A stretch of DNA of 64,000 nucleotides. Source: Bradyrhizobium amphicarpaeae. GTDB lineage: Bacteria > Pseudomonadota > Alphaproteobacteria > Rhizobiales > Xanthobacteraceae. Positions 45,968 to 54,087 of the stretch are shown here, one piece after another. The notes below the pieces were generated by a model. The model did no database searches. It was not told the origin of the DNA and was given only the letters and a program-made list of their open reading frames with translations. Both the position numbers and the translations under genes were made by a program. The DNA is taken from assembly GCF_002266435.3 (NCBI RefSeq), contig NZ_CP029426.2, positions 4,618,001 through 4,682,000 of the forward strand. Direction: 5' to 3'. Position 1 is the stretch's first letter. The number at the start of each line of letters is the position of its first letter.

Positions 45968-46717
45968 TCACCTCACCTTCCCCATCCGCTCGAAACGCGG
46001 CTCGCCGTTCTCGTCGAGCGACCAGAAGATCCGCGTCACCTTGCCGACGAGATTGTCCATCGGCACGAAACCGAACGCCGACATCATGCGGCTGTCGGTG
46101 GAATTGTCGCGGTTGTCGCCGAGCACGAAGAAATGGCCCGGCGGTATGGTGAAGACGTTGGTATTGTCGAGGTGGCCGTTGTCGACGCAATCGTGCGTCA
46201 CGTAGCTCGCACCGTTCGGCAGCGTCTCGCGCCAGCGCTTGACCGTCGTAGCGTCATCCACACCGCAGGCAGAACCGGCACGCGTCTCCTTCAGCGCAAC
46301 CCGCGTCACCGGCTTGTCGTTGAGGATGAGCTGGCCCTGCCGCATCTGGATGCGGTCGCCGGGCAGCCCGACCACGCGCTTGACGTAGTCGACCGAATTG
46401 TCCTTCGCCGTGCGGAACACGACGATGTCGCCGTATTCCGGATCGGAGGCAAAGACGCGTCCTGAGAGAAAGGACGGCGCGAAAGGCAAGGAATAGCGGC
46501 CGTAGCCGTAGGCATATTTCGCCGCGAAGACGTAGTCGCCGACCATCAGCGTCGGCACCATCGAATTGGAGGGGATGCTGAACGGCTGATACAGGACGAA
46601 GCGAAACAGGATCAGCGGTGACCACAGCACCGGGACCAGCAGGATCAGGATGACGATCACCTTCCAGTCCCGCGATCGCGCCGTCGGCGGCCGAATCGTG
46701 TCTTGAACAATCGTCAT
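45968..46717 (-). CDS. lepB: Signal peptidase I
   Basis: The 249-residue protein has one N-terminal membrane anchor (about 18-45) and the S26 catalytic dyad Ser52 (IPSNSMVPTL) and Lys113 (YVKRVVGLPGD). The GDNRDNSTDSR box is also intact. It removes signal peptides from secreted proteins on the periplasmic face. It is a single-copy-looking housekeeping gene placed between the nuclease unit and a slipin gene, without rnc/era neighbours; many alphaproteobacteria have a second lepB elsewhere. Confidence 0.95.
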   Translation of the reverse strand: MTIVQDTIRPPTARSRDWKVIVILILLVPVLWSPLILFRFVLYQPFSIPSNSMVPTLMVGDYVFAAKYAYGYGRYSLPFAPSFLSGRVFASDPEYGDIVVFRTAKDNSVDYVKRVVGLPGDRIQMRQGQLILNDKPVTRVALKETRAGSACGVDDATTVKRWRETLPNGASYVTHDCVDNGHLDNTNVFTIPPGHFFVLGDNRDNSTDSRMMSAFGFVPMDNLVGKVTRIFWSLDENGEPRFERMGKVR

Positions 46718-46846
46718 GCGCCTGCCCTGTTCAAACCGATGGTCATCGCGAGATTACGCAACCTTTGCGCGCGTGCAATCCCACTTCCGTGATTTTGGTC
46801 GCACAGGCGTCGTTCTTCGTTCATTGCAAGCGACGACAACGGATAT

Positions 46847-46876
46847 GTGAAGGGCCGCCCGTGGGCGGCCCTTCAC
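46847..46876. terminator. Strong hairpin downstream of the slipin gene
   Basis: GTGAAGGGCCGCCC and GGGCGGCCCTTCAC are perfect 14-nt inverted copies around GT. It lies 5 bp past the stop of the leftward slipin gene. No T tract follows on the minus strand, so it may be a rho-assisted end or a transcript-stabilising stem. Confidence 0.7.
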
Positions 46877-46881
46877 GTTTG

Positions 46882-48018
46882 TCACGCGCTCTCGGGCGCC
46901 TTCAGGCGCACGAGCCGGGTCAGGAGGGCATCGAGGCCCTCGCCGTGACCGGCATGGAGGTCGATGCGGCCGACCTTCTCGACCAGCCGCTCCAGCGACT
47001 CCAGCTCCTTGAGCCGCAGTAGCAGGGGGTTCTCCTCCATCAGGCGGGCGGTGTTCAGAAGCGAACGCGTCGCCGCGGTCTCCTCCTGCCGGCGGATCAG
47101 GTTCGCCTTCGCGCCCCGCTCCGCCTCCACCACCTTGTTCACCAGCTCCCGGATCTCGCCGGGCAGGATCACGTCCTTGACGCCGAGCTCGGTGACCTCG
47201 ACACCTGACGCCGCGACGCGCGCACGCACATAGTCGCGCAGCTCCGCATCCAGCGCCGCCTTTGCAGACAGCACCTCGTCTAGCGTCCGGCCCGCGACCG
47301 CCTCGCGGATCGCGAACTGCACCAGGCGGTACAGCCACGCATCCACGTCGGGCACGGTCGCAACCGTGCGCTCGGGATCGACCACCCTGCGGAACGCCGT
47401 CAGCGTCACCCGCAGCGCGATGCGATCCTTGGTCAGCATCTCCTGCGCGGTGATCTCGACCGCCTGGGGCCGCAGATCGAGGCGCTTCACCTCGATCTTG
47501 CGGCCGACGGTCCAGAAGGCGTGCCGGCCGGGCGCGAGCCGCTCGATGAGCCTGCCCTCAACGTAGAGCAGGCCCGCCTCGTGGTTCTCGACCACCGTCT
47601 CGGACGATACCGCCGAACGGTTGCGCTCGATCATGCTCAGATGCCGCGCGTCGATCCGGGGATCGCTCGACACATCGATGCGGGTCGCGACCTTCCAGTA
47701 GACGCGCACCTGCCAGGGCGTCATCAGATGCACGGGCCGACCTTCGAGGCTGACGATGGCGATCTCGTCCGCTCCGGTCTCCACCGCCTCGAACAACTCG
47801 GCGGCGAGATCGGGCCGCGCGGCCTTCAGCACCGCGTAGCGATCCGCGGGGAATTCCGTCCCCACGACGTCGTACACGGTGGCCGCCAGCTCGTTGCGCC
47901 AATCGATCAGCCGATGCCGACCAGGCGCGAGCACCCGCTCGAGCTGGCCGTTTCGCGTCAGTAGCGCGCGCTCACCGTCCTTCACGGTGATCGTGGTCGT
48001 CAGCAAGTGCCAGGTCAT
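46882..48018 (-). CDS. Slipin/SPFH (band 7) family protein without membrane anchor
   Basis: The ATG at 48018 follows GAAGGAGGG; 378 residues. The N-terminal half holds two similar strand blocks (RNGQLERVLAPGRHRL and VEGRLIERLAPGRHAFW), the second leading into the SPFH core (AQEMLTKDRIALRVTLTAFRRVVDPERT). A coiled-coil follows (NKVVEAERGAKANLIRRQEETAATRS). Slipins normally have a hydrophobic hairpin; none is visible here. Two tRNA-like sequences lie 330 bp upstream on the same strand. In some bacteria band-7 genes and tRNA-like sequences accompany RtcB/RtcA RNA-repair operons; no rtc gene is present here. Confidence 0.9.
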   Translation of the reverse strand: MTWHLLTTTITVKDGERALLTRNGQLERVLAPGRHRLIDWRNELAATVYDVVGTEFPADRYAVLKAARPDLAAELFEAVETGADEIAIVSLEGRPVHLMTPWQVRVYWKVATRIDVSSDPRIDARHLSMIERNRSAVSSETVVENHEAGLLYVEGRLIERLAPGRHAFWTVGRKIEVKRLDLRPQAVEITAQEMLTKDRIALRVTLTAFRRVVDPERTVATVPDVDAWLYRLVQFAIREAVAGRTLDEVLSAKAALDAELRDYVRARVAASGVEVTELGVKDVILPGEIRELVNKVVEAERGAKANLIRRQEETAATRSLLNTARLMEENPLLLRLKELESLERLVEKVGRIDLHAGHGEGLDALLTRLVRLKAPESA

Positions 48019-48349
48019 GACACCCTCCTTCGTTTGCGTTCGGCCGGATGGCCGACAACAGGCTTCGTTTGCAAAGGATTTGAGGACGCGGACGACGCTT
48101 CCTGCAGAGATCGGCGGGCCGTGGCTTGAGCTTGCATGACGACGGGCGCACGCGCGCGATCGCGCGACGATTGTCGCGCGGCCGAGCGGAGCCACCCGGT
48201 ATCAGCGCAAGCGGTATCCACCGCGGCGCGAAGCCGGTCTCACAGTGTCTAGGTTCGGACGGAAAGCCTTGCGGCAAAACGGCCGGACTGCGACTGAAGC
48301 GCGCGTCCGGTCCTCGTCAGAGGTGTCAGTTTTTCAGGCTGACCCGTAG
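48019..48349. other. Leader between tRNA-like sequences and the slipin gene
   Basis: No gene is supported in these 331 bp. The stretch 48150-48185 (CGCGCGCGATCGCGCG and neighbours) is very rich in CG dinucleotides and strongly self-complementary, so the leader RNA would be structured. I looked for a -24/-12 (sigma-54) promoter and found none with correct spacing. Confidence 0.4.
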
Positions 48350-48421
48350 CGCTGGAGCGGGATTCGAACCCGCGACCCGATGATTAACGTCACCTGCTCT
48401 ACCCAACTGAGCTATCCTTTG
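48350..48421 (-). tRNA. Degenerate tRNA-like sequence, tRNA-Asn(GUU)-like
   Basis: On the minus strand the D arm (GCTC/GAGC), anticodon stem GGTGA/TCATC and T arm GCGGGTTCGAATCCCGC are intact. The anticodon loop is CGTTAA, six bases: it matches the tRNA-Asn loop but lacks U33. The acceptor stem pairs at only four of seven positions, and the 3' end is TAC, not CCA. It abuts the second tRNA-like sequence with no spacer. It is unlikely to be charged normally; it may be a pseudo-tRNA or a regulatory tRNA mimic. Confidence 0.6.
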
Positions 48422-48494
48422 TGGGACAAGAGACCGGAATCGAACCGATGCCTTCGGGGTTTCAGCCCGACGCTCTCCATGAGCTACATCCTGC
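48422..48494 (-). tRNA. tRNA-like sequence with Phe-type anticodon GAA
   Basis: The anticodon stem TCGGG/CCCGA is perfect and the loop CTGAAAC gives anticodon GAA. The D arm is short (GCTC-ATGGA-GAGC), lacking the usual GG of the D loop's normal size. The T arm ATCGGTTCGATTCCGGT pairs with one wobble. The acceptor pairs at six of seven positions with two wobbles and is followed by C and an encoded CCA. It differs strongly from a housekeeping tRNA-Phe, so it is an atypical or decaying tRNA. Confidence 0.6.
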
Positions 48495-48686
48495 TTTTGC
48501 CTTCATTCGGCGGAACACGAAACCGGAGACCGGCTCGCGCCAGCCGGGATCTCAGAGAGCCCGGACACATGGCCTAGCGAAGGAGCGGGCTAATAGACGA
48601 GGCACGCACGGGTTGCAAGAGGGAAATTCAGGATTCTTCGTGACGACTTGCGCACCGTGACGCGATGATCACAGCGCAGCACGACG

Positions 48687-49526
48687 TCAGGGGCGCGAAA
48701 TGTCCTGGAAGCACGCCCTCACCCAGTCGATCGTCACGCGTGTCGCGGGATCACGCTTGAGGTGGTTCTGCACCAGGAGCCAGACGTCGCGCCGCCTCGG
48801 CAGCAGCGTCGCGCGCAGGCTGCGGTCGGCGAGCAACGCGGCACAGCTGTGCTCGGGCAGTACGCCGACGGCCTGATGCGACTGGATCATGGTCCTGATG
48901 ATGCGGACATTGTCGGTGACGCAGCGCAAATTGGTCAGCCGCTTCGCGCGCAGGAATTGCTGTTCGGGTATCGTGTCGAGCTCGTCCGGATAGGCGCAGG
49001 CGACCGGCTCACCACCGGTGCGGTCGGCGGGCTCGAAGAAATAAAGCCTGACATCGCCGAGCTTGGAAATGGTGAAGTCGCCCTTCTCCGGCTTGCGCAG
49101 GCGAATGGCGAGATCGGCCTGCCAGCGCGAAAATTTTACGTTGCCGCTGGAGGTCAGGAATTGCAGGGTCAGGCCGGGATGATCGCGCAGAAAGCTGCTC
49201 GCGTGCGGCGCCAGCAGCTCTTCGGCGACCGCGTTGGTCGAGGCGATGCGCAGGCGACCGACCGGACCGGACCGGCTCTCCTTGATGCGGTCGATCGCCG
49301 CGACATGGGCCGCCATCGCGCCGACATGCTCGAGCACCGCTTCGCAATGGCGCGTCGGACGTCGCTGGCCATCCACGGCGTCGAACAGCGGCACGCCGAG
49401 ATCGCGCTGGATGCGCGCGAGCCGGCGGCCGACCGTGGTCTCGTCGATGCGCAGCCGCGCGCTGGCGCCGGCATAGGTGCCCTCGTCCCTCACGGCTGCG
49501 ATGATGCGCAGATCGTCCCAGTTCAT
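48687..49526 (-). CDS. LysR family transcriptional regulator
   Basis: The ATG at 49526 gives 279 residues; the open frame to 50180 is antisense to the isochorismatase gene. The N-terminal winged helix reads DDLRIIAAVRDEGTYAGASARLRIDETTVGRRLARIQ, an HTH typical of the GcvA/YdhB-like group, and the effector domain follows from about residue 92. It is divergent from an isochorismatase/GST gene pair with 126 bp between starts, the usual arrangement for autoregulation and control of the neighbour. Five TGCA sequences lie in that gap. Confidence 0.92.
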   Translation of the reverse strand: MNWDDLRIIAAVRDEGTYAGASARLRIDETTVGRRLARIQRDLGVPLFDAVDGQRRPTRHCEAVLEHVGAMAAHVAAIDRIKESRSGPVGRLRIASTNAVAEELLAPHASSFLRDHPGLTLQFLTSSGNVKFSRWQADLAIRLRKPEKGDFTISKLGDVRLYFFEPADRTGGEPVACAYPDELDTIPEQQFLRAKRLTNLRCVTDNVRIIRTMIQSHQAVGVLPEHSCAALLADRSLRATLLPRRRDVWLLVQNHLKRDPATRVTIDWVRACFQDISRP

Positions 49527-49547
49527 GGCCGCGAGCCTAGCAGCCGA

Positions 49548-49593
49548 TGCAACGACCTGCAAATCTGCAGCCATAAGCTGCAATAGTCCTGCA
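49548..49593. promoter_or_regulatory. Candidate LysR operator: five clustered TGCA elements
   Basis: TGCA occurs at 49548, 49558, 49566, 49579 and 49590, within 46 bp, between the divergent LysR and isochorismatase starts. The centre CTGCAAATCTGCAG is a near-palindrome. LysR proteins bind interrupted dyads in such positions. This is inference from pattern and location only. Confidence 0.4.
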
Positions 49594-49652
49594 CGATGGC
49601 AGGGCGCTATCGCGCTAATGTCGCGCCATCCGCTCGTCGCAAGAAGGCTCCC

Positions 49653-50246
49653 ATGACCGCTCCCAAGACCCTGCTCGAACTCTCCGGCGCCGATCTCAAT
49701 CCGCCGAAGCTCAACGAGGCCTGCCTCGTGCTGATCGACATTCAGAACGAATATTGCGCCGGCCCGCTGGCCCTGCCCGATGCGCAGCCCGCGATCGCCG
49801 CGGCGGCGCGCCTGCTGGCGCGGGCCCGGGAGAGCGGCGCTGCGATCATCCACATCGCGCACAAGGGCCGCGCCGGCGGCCTGTTCGACCGCGAGGCCGC
49901 GCGTGGCGCGATCGTCGATCGCCTGACGCCGCTCGCGGGCGAGCCTGTGATCGAGAAAACGCTGCCGAACGCCTTTGCCGGCACCGATCTGCAAGCCCGG
50001 CTTGCCGCGGCGGGATGCAAGAACATCGTGCTCGCCGGCTTCATGACCCACATGTGCATCTCCTCGACCGCCCGCGCCGCACTCGACCTCGGCCTGCGCA
50101 CGACGATCGCGGCCGATGCCTGCGCGACCCGCGACCTGCCGGATGGCCGCGGCGGCACGCTGGAGGCCCGGACGATTCACGAGGTCGCGCTGGCCGAGCT
50201 TTCGGACCGCTTCGCGATCATCGCGCCCGGCGATGCACTGAATTGA
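49653..50246 (+). CDS. Isochorismatase-like cysteine hydrolase
   Basis: The ATG at 49653 follows AAGAAGG and gives 197 residues. The fold markers are LVLIDIQNEY (catalytic Asp), EPVIEKTLPNAFAGTDL (Lys) and VLAGFMTHMCISSTARAA (nucleophile Cys). The family hydrolyses amides such as nicotinamide, N-carbamoylsarcosine or isochorismate. The GST gene starts 11 bp downstream and the pair is divergent from a LysR regulator, suggesting an inducible detoxification unit. Confidence 0.93.
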   Translation: MTAPKTLLELSGADLNPPKLNEACLVLIDIQNEYCAGPLALPDAQPAIAAAARLLARARESGAAIIHIAHKGRAGGLFDREAARGAIVDRLTPLAGEPVIEKTLPNAFAGTDLQARLAAAGCKNIVLAGFMTHMCISSTARAALDLGLRTTIAADACATRDLPDGRGGTLEARTIHEVALAELSDRFAIIAPGDALN

Positions 50247-50257
50247 CGGAGCATACG

Positions 50258-50887
50258 ATGCTGCAACTCTATTTCTTTCCGATGGCCTGCTCGCTCTCGA
50301 GCCGCATCGCGCTGATCGAGGCCGGCATCGAGGCGCAGTATCACCTCGCCCATATCTGGACCAAGCAGGTCGTGGACGACGGCCGCGATTTCCGCGGCGT
50401 GTCGCCGAAGGGCGCGGTGCCGGTCCTGGTGCTGGAGAACGGCGAACGGCTGACCGAGAGCGCGGCGGTGTTGCAATACATCGCCGATTTGAAGCCGAGG
50501 GCGGGCCTTGCGCCGGCGTTCGGCGATCCCGATCGCTATCGCCTGCAGGAATGGCTAAGCTTCGTCGGCGCCGAGATCCACAAGGCGTTCCTGTTTCCGA
50601 CCTTCTGGTACAAGGATGACGGCTCGCTCGCCAAGCCGCGTGCGAGGATCACGCAGACCTTGTCGGTGCCGGCAGCACATCTGGCGGAGCGCGAATTCCT
50701 CGTCGGTGACAGCTTCACCGTCGCGGATGCGCATCTCACCTGGGCCTTGCTGCTGCTCCGTCCCGCAGGCATCGACATCGCGCAATGGCCGTCCCTGTCG
50801 GCCTATCTCGCGCGCATGCAGGCGCGGCCGGCCGTGCGGGAGGCGGTCGCAACGGAGATGGCGCTGCGCAAAACCCTCGCGGCGTGA
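50258..50887 (+). CDS. Glutathione S-transferase
   Basis: The 209-residue protein has the bacterial beta-class-like N-terminus MLQLYFFPMACSLSSRIALIEAG, the cis-Pro segment GAVPVLVLENG, glutathione-binding TESAAVLQYIAD and the C-terminal GDSFTVADAHLTWALLLL. Cys/Ser at positions 11-13 could activate glutathione. It is the second gene of the LysR-controlled unit. Confidence 0.93.
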   Translation: MLQLYFFPMACSLSSRIALIEAGIEAQYHLAHIWTKQVVDDGRDFRGVSPKGAVPVLVLENGERLTESAAVLQYIADLKPRAGLAPAFGDPDRYRLQEWLSFVGAEIHKAFLFPTFWYKDDGSLAKPRARITQTLSVPAAHLAEREFLVGDSFTVADAHLTWALLLLRPAGIDIAQWPSLSAYLARMQARPAVREAVATEMALRKTLAA

Positions 50888-50994
50888 CAGGATGCACGGC
50901 TGCCAAAATTAGAAGCGAGATCGTGAGGGCATTGAAGTCGGCGCGGCATGCGCTAATCTGACGGGATATTTTTCAGTTTTCCCGGACGGCCTTC

Positions 50995-52332
50995 ATGCGC
51001 CTCTTTTTTAGAAGTCATCTGCCCGGATTCTGTTTGGCTCTCCTCACCTCCTGGCTTGGCCTTGGTTCCGTCTGTGCGGAGACGCGGGTGGCACTGGTGA
51101 TCGGCAACGGCGCTTATGCCTCGACGGCGCAGCTTCCGAACCCTTCGCACGATGCCGAAGACGTCGCGGCCTCGCTGAGGCGCAGCGGCTTCGAAGTGAT
51201 CCAGGGCATCGACCTGCGCCAGGCCGATATGCAGGACCTGACCATCCGCTTCGCGCGCGCCGCGAGCAGGGCTGACGTCGCCATGTTCTATTACAGCGGC
51301 CATGCCATGCAGTACAACGGCGTGAACTATCTGATGCCGGTCGACGCCACGCTGACCGATGAGGCCGACCTCAAGCGCTTCGTGCGGGTCGACGACATCG
51401 TGAACGATCTGCAGCAGGCCAAGAACCTGCGCATCCTCGTGCTCGATTCCTGCCGCGACAATCCGCTGGCCGACATGCTGAAACGCTCAGCGACGCGTGC
51501 CGCCTCGGTCGGCCGCGGCCTGTCGAAGGTCGAGGCGCCACGCGGCACCATCGTGTCGTTCTCGACGCAATCGGGCCAGGTCGCCGCTGACGGCGCCGGC
51601 CGCAACAGTCCCTACACGACGGCGTTCCTGAAACACATTGAGGAGCCGCAGGAGATCGGCGACGTCTTTCGCGACATCAGCAGCGACGTCTACGATTCCA
51701 GCGGCAAGTCCCAGCTGCCGGAGCTGTCGCTGTCGATCATCGGCAAGTTCTACCTGAACGGGCCGGTGTCGGTGACGATCACACCCGGGGCGCCGCAAGC
51801 CGCGCCGCGCACCGACCCTTGCGCATCCGCGGAGGCGCACTGGAAGGCGGCGGACGGCATCGGCACCATCGGCGCCTTCGAGGATCATCTGACGCGATTT
51901 TCGAATTGCAGTTTTGCCAGTCTCGCTAGGGCGCGGATGGATGGCCTCAAGCAGAAGGTGGCAGCAGCCCCTGCGGCCGGCGAAAGCAGGACCTTTGACG
52001 GCAAGTGGGACGTGACCGTGAGCTGTGCCAGCTCCGGCAAGGCCATGGGCTATACCCGAGCCTTGTCGGCCACCATCGCCAATGGCGTATTTCATGCGGA
52101 GGATCGGGACCCGCGGACGAGCAGCACGCTCGCGATCGATGGACAAGTAGGAGCGGACGGGAAAACCACGCTGAGTGCGCGAGGCCTGACCGGTCCCAGC
52201 GCCTATACCGTCAACAACAGCGCTCCCGGCTCACCCTACGGCTACACGATCGACGCGCAGTTCGAGCGGAGCCGCGGCAGCGGCAAACGCAACGAATTGC
52301 GTCCGTGCAGCTTCACTTTCGTCAGGCGGTAG
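50995..52332 (+). CDS. Secreted caspase-like (C14/orthocaspase) family protein
   Basis: The 445-residue protein has a signal peptide (hydrophobic 10-26, cleavage after SVCA). The p20-like domain holds RVALVIGNGAYA, catalytic His103 (YYSGHAMQ) and Cys153 (LVLDSCRDNP), so the dyad is intact. The substrate pocket region RGTIVSFSTQSGQVAADG follows. Residues about 260-445 form a separate domain, first Ala/Pro-rich, then beta-rich (TFDGKWDVTVSCASSG). Alphaproteobacterial secreted caspase homologues have unknown substrates. It is convergent with the DUF2778 gene (30-bp gap). Confidence 0.92.
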   Translation: MRLFFRSHLPGFCLALLTSWLGLGSVCAETRVALVIGNGAYASTAQLPNPSHDAEDVAASLRRSGFEVIQGIDLRQADMQDLTIRFARAASRADVAMFYYSGHAMQYNGVNYLMPVDATLTDEADLKRFVRVDDIVNDLQQAKNLRILVLDSCRDNPLADMLKRSATRAASVGRGLSKVEAPRGTIVSFSTQSGQVAADGAGRNSPYTTAFLKHIEEPQEIGDVFRDISSDVYDSSGKSQLPELSLSIIGKFYLNGPVSVTITPGAPQAAPRTDPCASAEAHWKAADGIGTIGAFEDHLTRFSNCSFASLARARMDGLKQKVAAAPAAGESRTFDGKWDVTVSCASSGKAMGYTRALSATIANGVFHAEDRDPRTSSTLAIDGQVGADGKTTLSARGLTGPSAYTVNNSAPGSPYGYTIDAQFERSRGSGKRNELRPCSFTFVRR

Positions 52333-52362
52333 CCGGGCGCGCCTTTGCGCCGCGCACCGGCT

Positions 52363-53529
52363 TCACTCCACCCGCGCCAGCACGGCGAGCTTGCGGATGC
52401 CCTTGTTTCGGTAGGCGTCGAGGAACGCGTAATAGTCCTTGAACGATACGCAGCCGTTGGAATCGCCGTTCGGCCCGAGCATGAAGGTGTGGGCAAGCAG
52501 GCCGTCGCGGCCGTAGATCGCGCTCTCGCCGCCGACCGGGGTCAGGCGCAACGCGGGAACGCCGTGGAACAGCGCTTCGCGCGGTTTCAGCGTGTAGATG
52601 TGCGGCGGCGTCACGCCGCGCATGCGGGTACGCTGGGAGCGCGGATCGTCGAGATTGGAGCCGAGGCCGGAATGCGCTTCCAGCTTGGTGCCATCCGGCA
52701 GATACACCGTCTTGGCGGTGATGTCGTAGACCGCGGTGTCACGCTCATAGGGCGGAGCGCCGCCGAACATCGGGTTCTGCTCCTTCGGCGCGATAGCAGA
52801 GGTCACGGAGGCGTCCGCCGAAGCGTAAGCGAGCAGTCCGCCGGACGGCTCGCGCTTGCCCCAGAGTTTTTCGACCATCGACTGGCGCGGACCGGTGATC
52901 GACATCACCGCGGCCTTGGCGCGGTCGGCGAATGATTTCTTGGCTTCGGGCGCCGGTATGATCTGCGCCGGATCGGCAGAGGCGAGCTGTATCTGGGCAT
53001 CCCCAGCATGCTTGGCCTTGTCTGCAGTCTTGTCAGGGGTCTTCTCAGCCATCTTGGCCGGGGCCGACGGCTTCAACGCTTCCGCGACTTTCGCGATCAC
53101 GCCCTGCTTCGGCGCGTCTTTTGCCACCGCAACCTGGGTCGCCGGCGCCGCGCTGGCGGCGTTCGATGCCACGCCTTGGGTCGCAGCCGCAGCAAAGCGC
53201 TCGTTGAACATCTCACGCGAGATCGGGGCGGCGACCTGCAACCTGTCAGGCAGCAGCGCAAAGGCTTCCTTGATGGCGTCGCCGGCCTCGCGCAGCGCGA
53301 CCTTGGGCGCCCGCTTGAGCACCGGCGCGTCGTAGCCGATTCTGCCGACGGTCGGATAGACGCTCGCGCCAAAGACGTTGCTGTAGATGGTCCAGCCGGC
53401 GCCCATCACGACGCAGCCGATGGCCGCGGCGCCAAGCCAATTGGTCGTGGTCATTTTCCGGGAAGAATTCCGCGAATTTCTCTTGGACTTCCGTGCCGCG
53501 TTACTCTGCGCAGCGATACTCGTACTCAT
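52363..53529 (-). CDS. DUF2778 (Tlde1-like L,D-transpeptidase-type) protein with N-terminal membrane anchor
   Basis: The ATG at 53529 gives 388 residues. A short basic tail (KSKRNSRNSSRK) precedes one membrane helix (about 32-48). A long Ala/Lys/Pro-rich linker spans 100-200. The C-terminal DUF2778 domain contains HTFMLGPNGDSNGCVSFKDY, with His347 and Cys360 at the L,D-transpeptidase-like site. Related proteins include the T6SS effector Tlde1, which attacks peptidoglycan, but no T6SS or immunity gene is near, so a housekeeping role in wall remodelling is likelier. Confidence 0.85.
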   Translation of the reverse strand: MSTSIAAQSNAARKSKRNSRNSSRKMTTTNWLGAAAIGCVVMGAGWTIYSNVFGASVYPTVGRIGYDAPVLKRAPKVALREAGDAIKEAFALLPDRLQVAAPISREMFNERFAAAATQGVASNAASAAPATQVAVAKDAPKQGVIAKVAEALKPSAPAKMAEKTPDKTADKAKHAGDAQIQLASADPAQIIPAPEAKKSFADRAKAAVMSITGPRQSMVEKLWGKREPSGGLLAYASADASVTSAIAPKEQNPMFGGAPPYERDTAVYDITAKTVYLPDGTKLEAHSGLGSNLDDPRSQRTRMRGVTPPHIYTLKPREALFHGVPALRLTPVGGESAIYGRDGLLAHTFMLGPNGDSNGCVSFKDYYAFLDAYRNKGIRKLAVLARVE

Positions 53530-54087
53530 TCGCCTTGCGTCCAGGACGGTGTCACTCAGTCCCCCTTCAAAGTGCCGCTGGTCACGATCCGGGAACAGCA
53601 TCTCGCAGAGGGTCGGAGCGTCATTAAGGCGACTTTTAGTTAAATGCGGATTAAGTTCGGGCAGATGTGGGGCAACTCGTTAATGTCGTCCCATTTCGGG
53701 AAAAAGCCCGCAGAACTACGGACTTAGTTGCGTCTGTTAACTATAATTCTCGGCAGGATCGGCGCATTCAGCGGTTGTCTCCGGCCACCTTCCTAGGGCC
53801 ACCCAACCAAGTCGTTTTCGTGGCCTTTGATACTTGGACGATAACCGGGAAGCATTGCGTGAGGCTGGCGTGTGCGGGCTCCGCCTTCGTCCTCCGCTGC
53901 CTGCACGGAGGGACAAGCCCGTCGCTTCCACGGCTCGTCCCTGACCGAAAGTTGATCGCGCCGAACTGGAAAATGCCGCAACAAGGAAATAGCTGCGAGA
54001 GCGGCACTTTTCGGCAGCCTCTGCGTGTGATACGGTACCGTATCAACATCGCCTTGAACTGTGCCGGGCATGTAAACGGAGGCTGGC
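53530..54087. other. Long intergenic region between divergent genes
   Basis: These 558 bp are visibly less GC-rich than the genes around them. TATAAT occurs at 53742-53747 (AACTATAATTC), but no good -35 lies 17 bp upstream. An open frame from 53667 crosses the region and has no family features. The stretch most likely holds promoters for the DUF2778 and FecR-like genes and possibly an unrecognised small RNA. Confidence 0.4.

Noticed and set aside
48585..48635. GGCACG...TTGCA pattern as a sigma-54 promoter for the slipin/tRNA-like locus
   Set aside because: The GG to GC spacing is 12 instead of 10 and it points away from the slipin gene.
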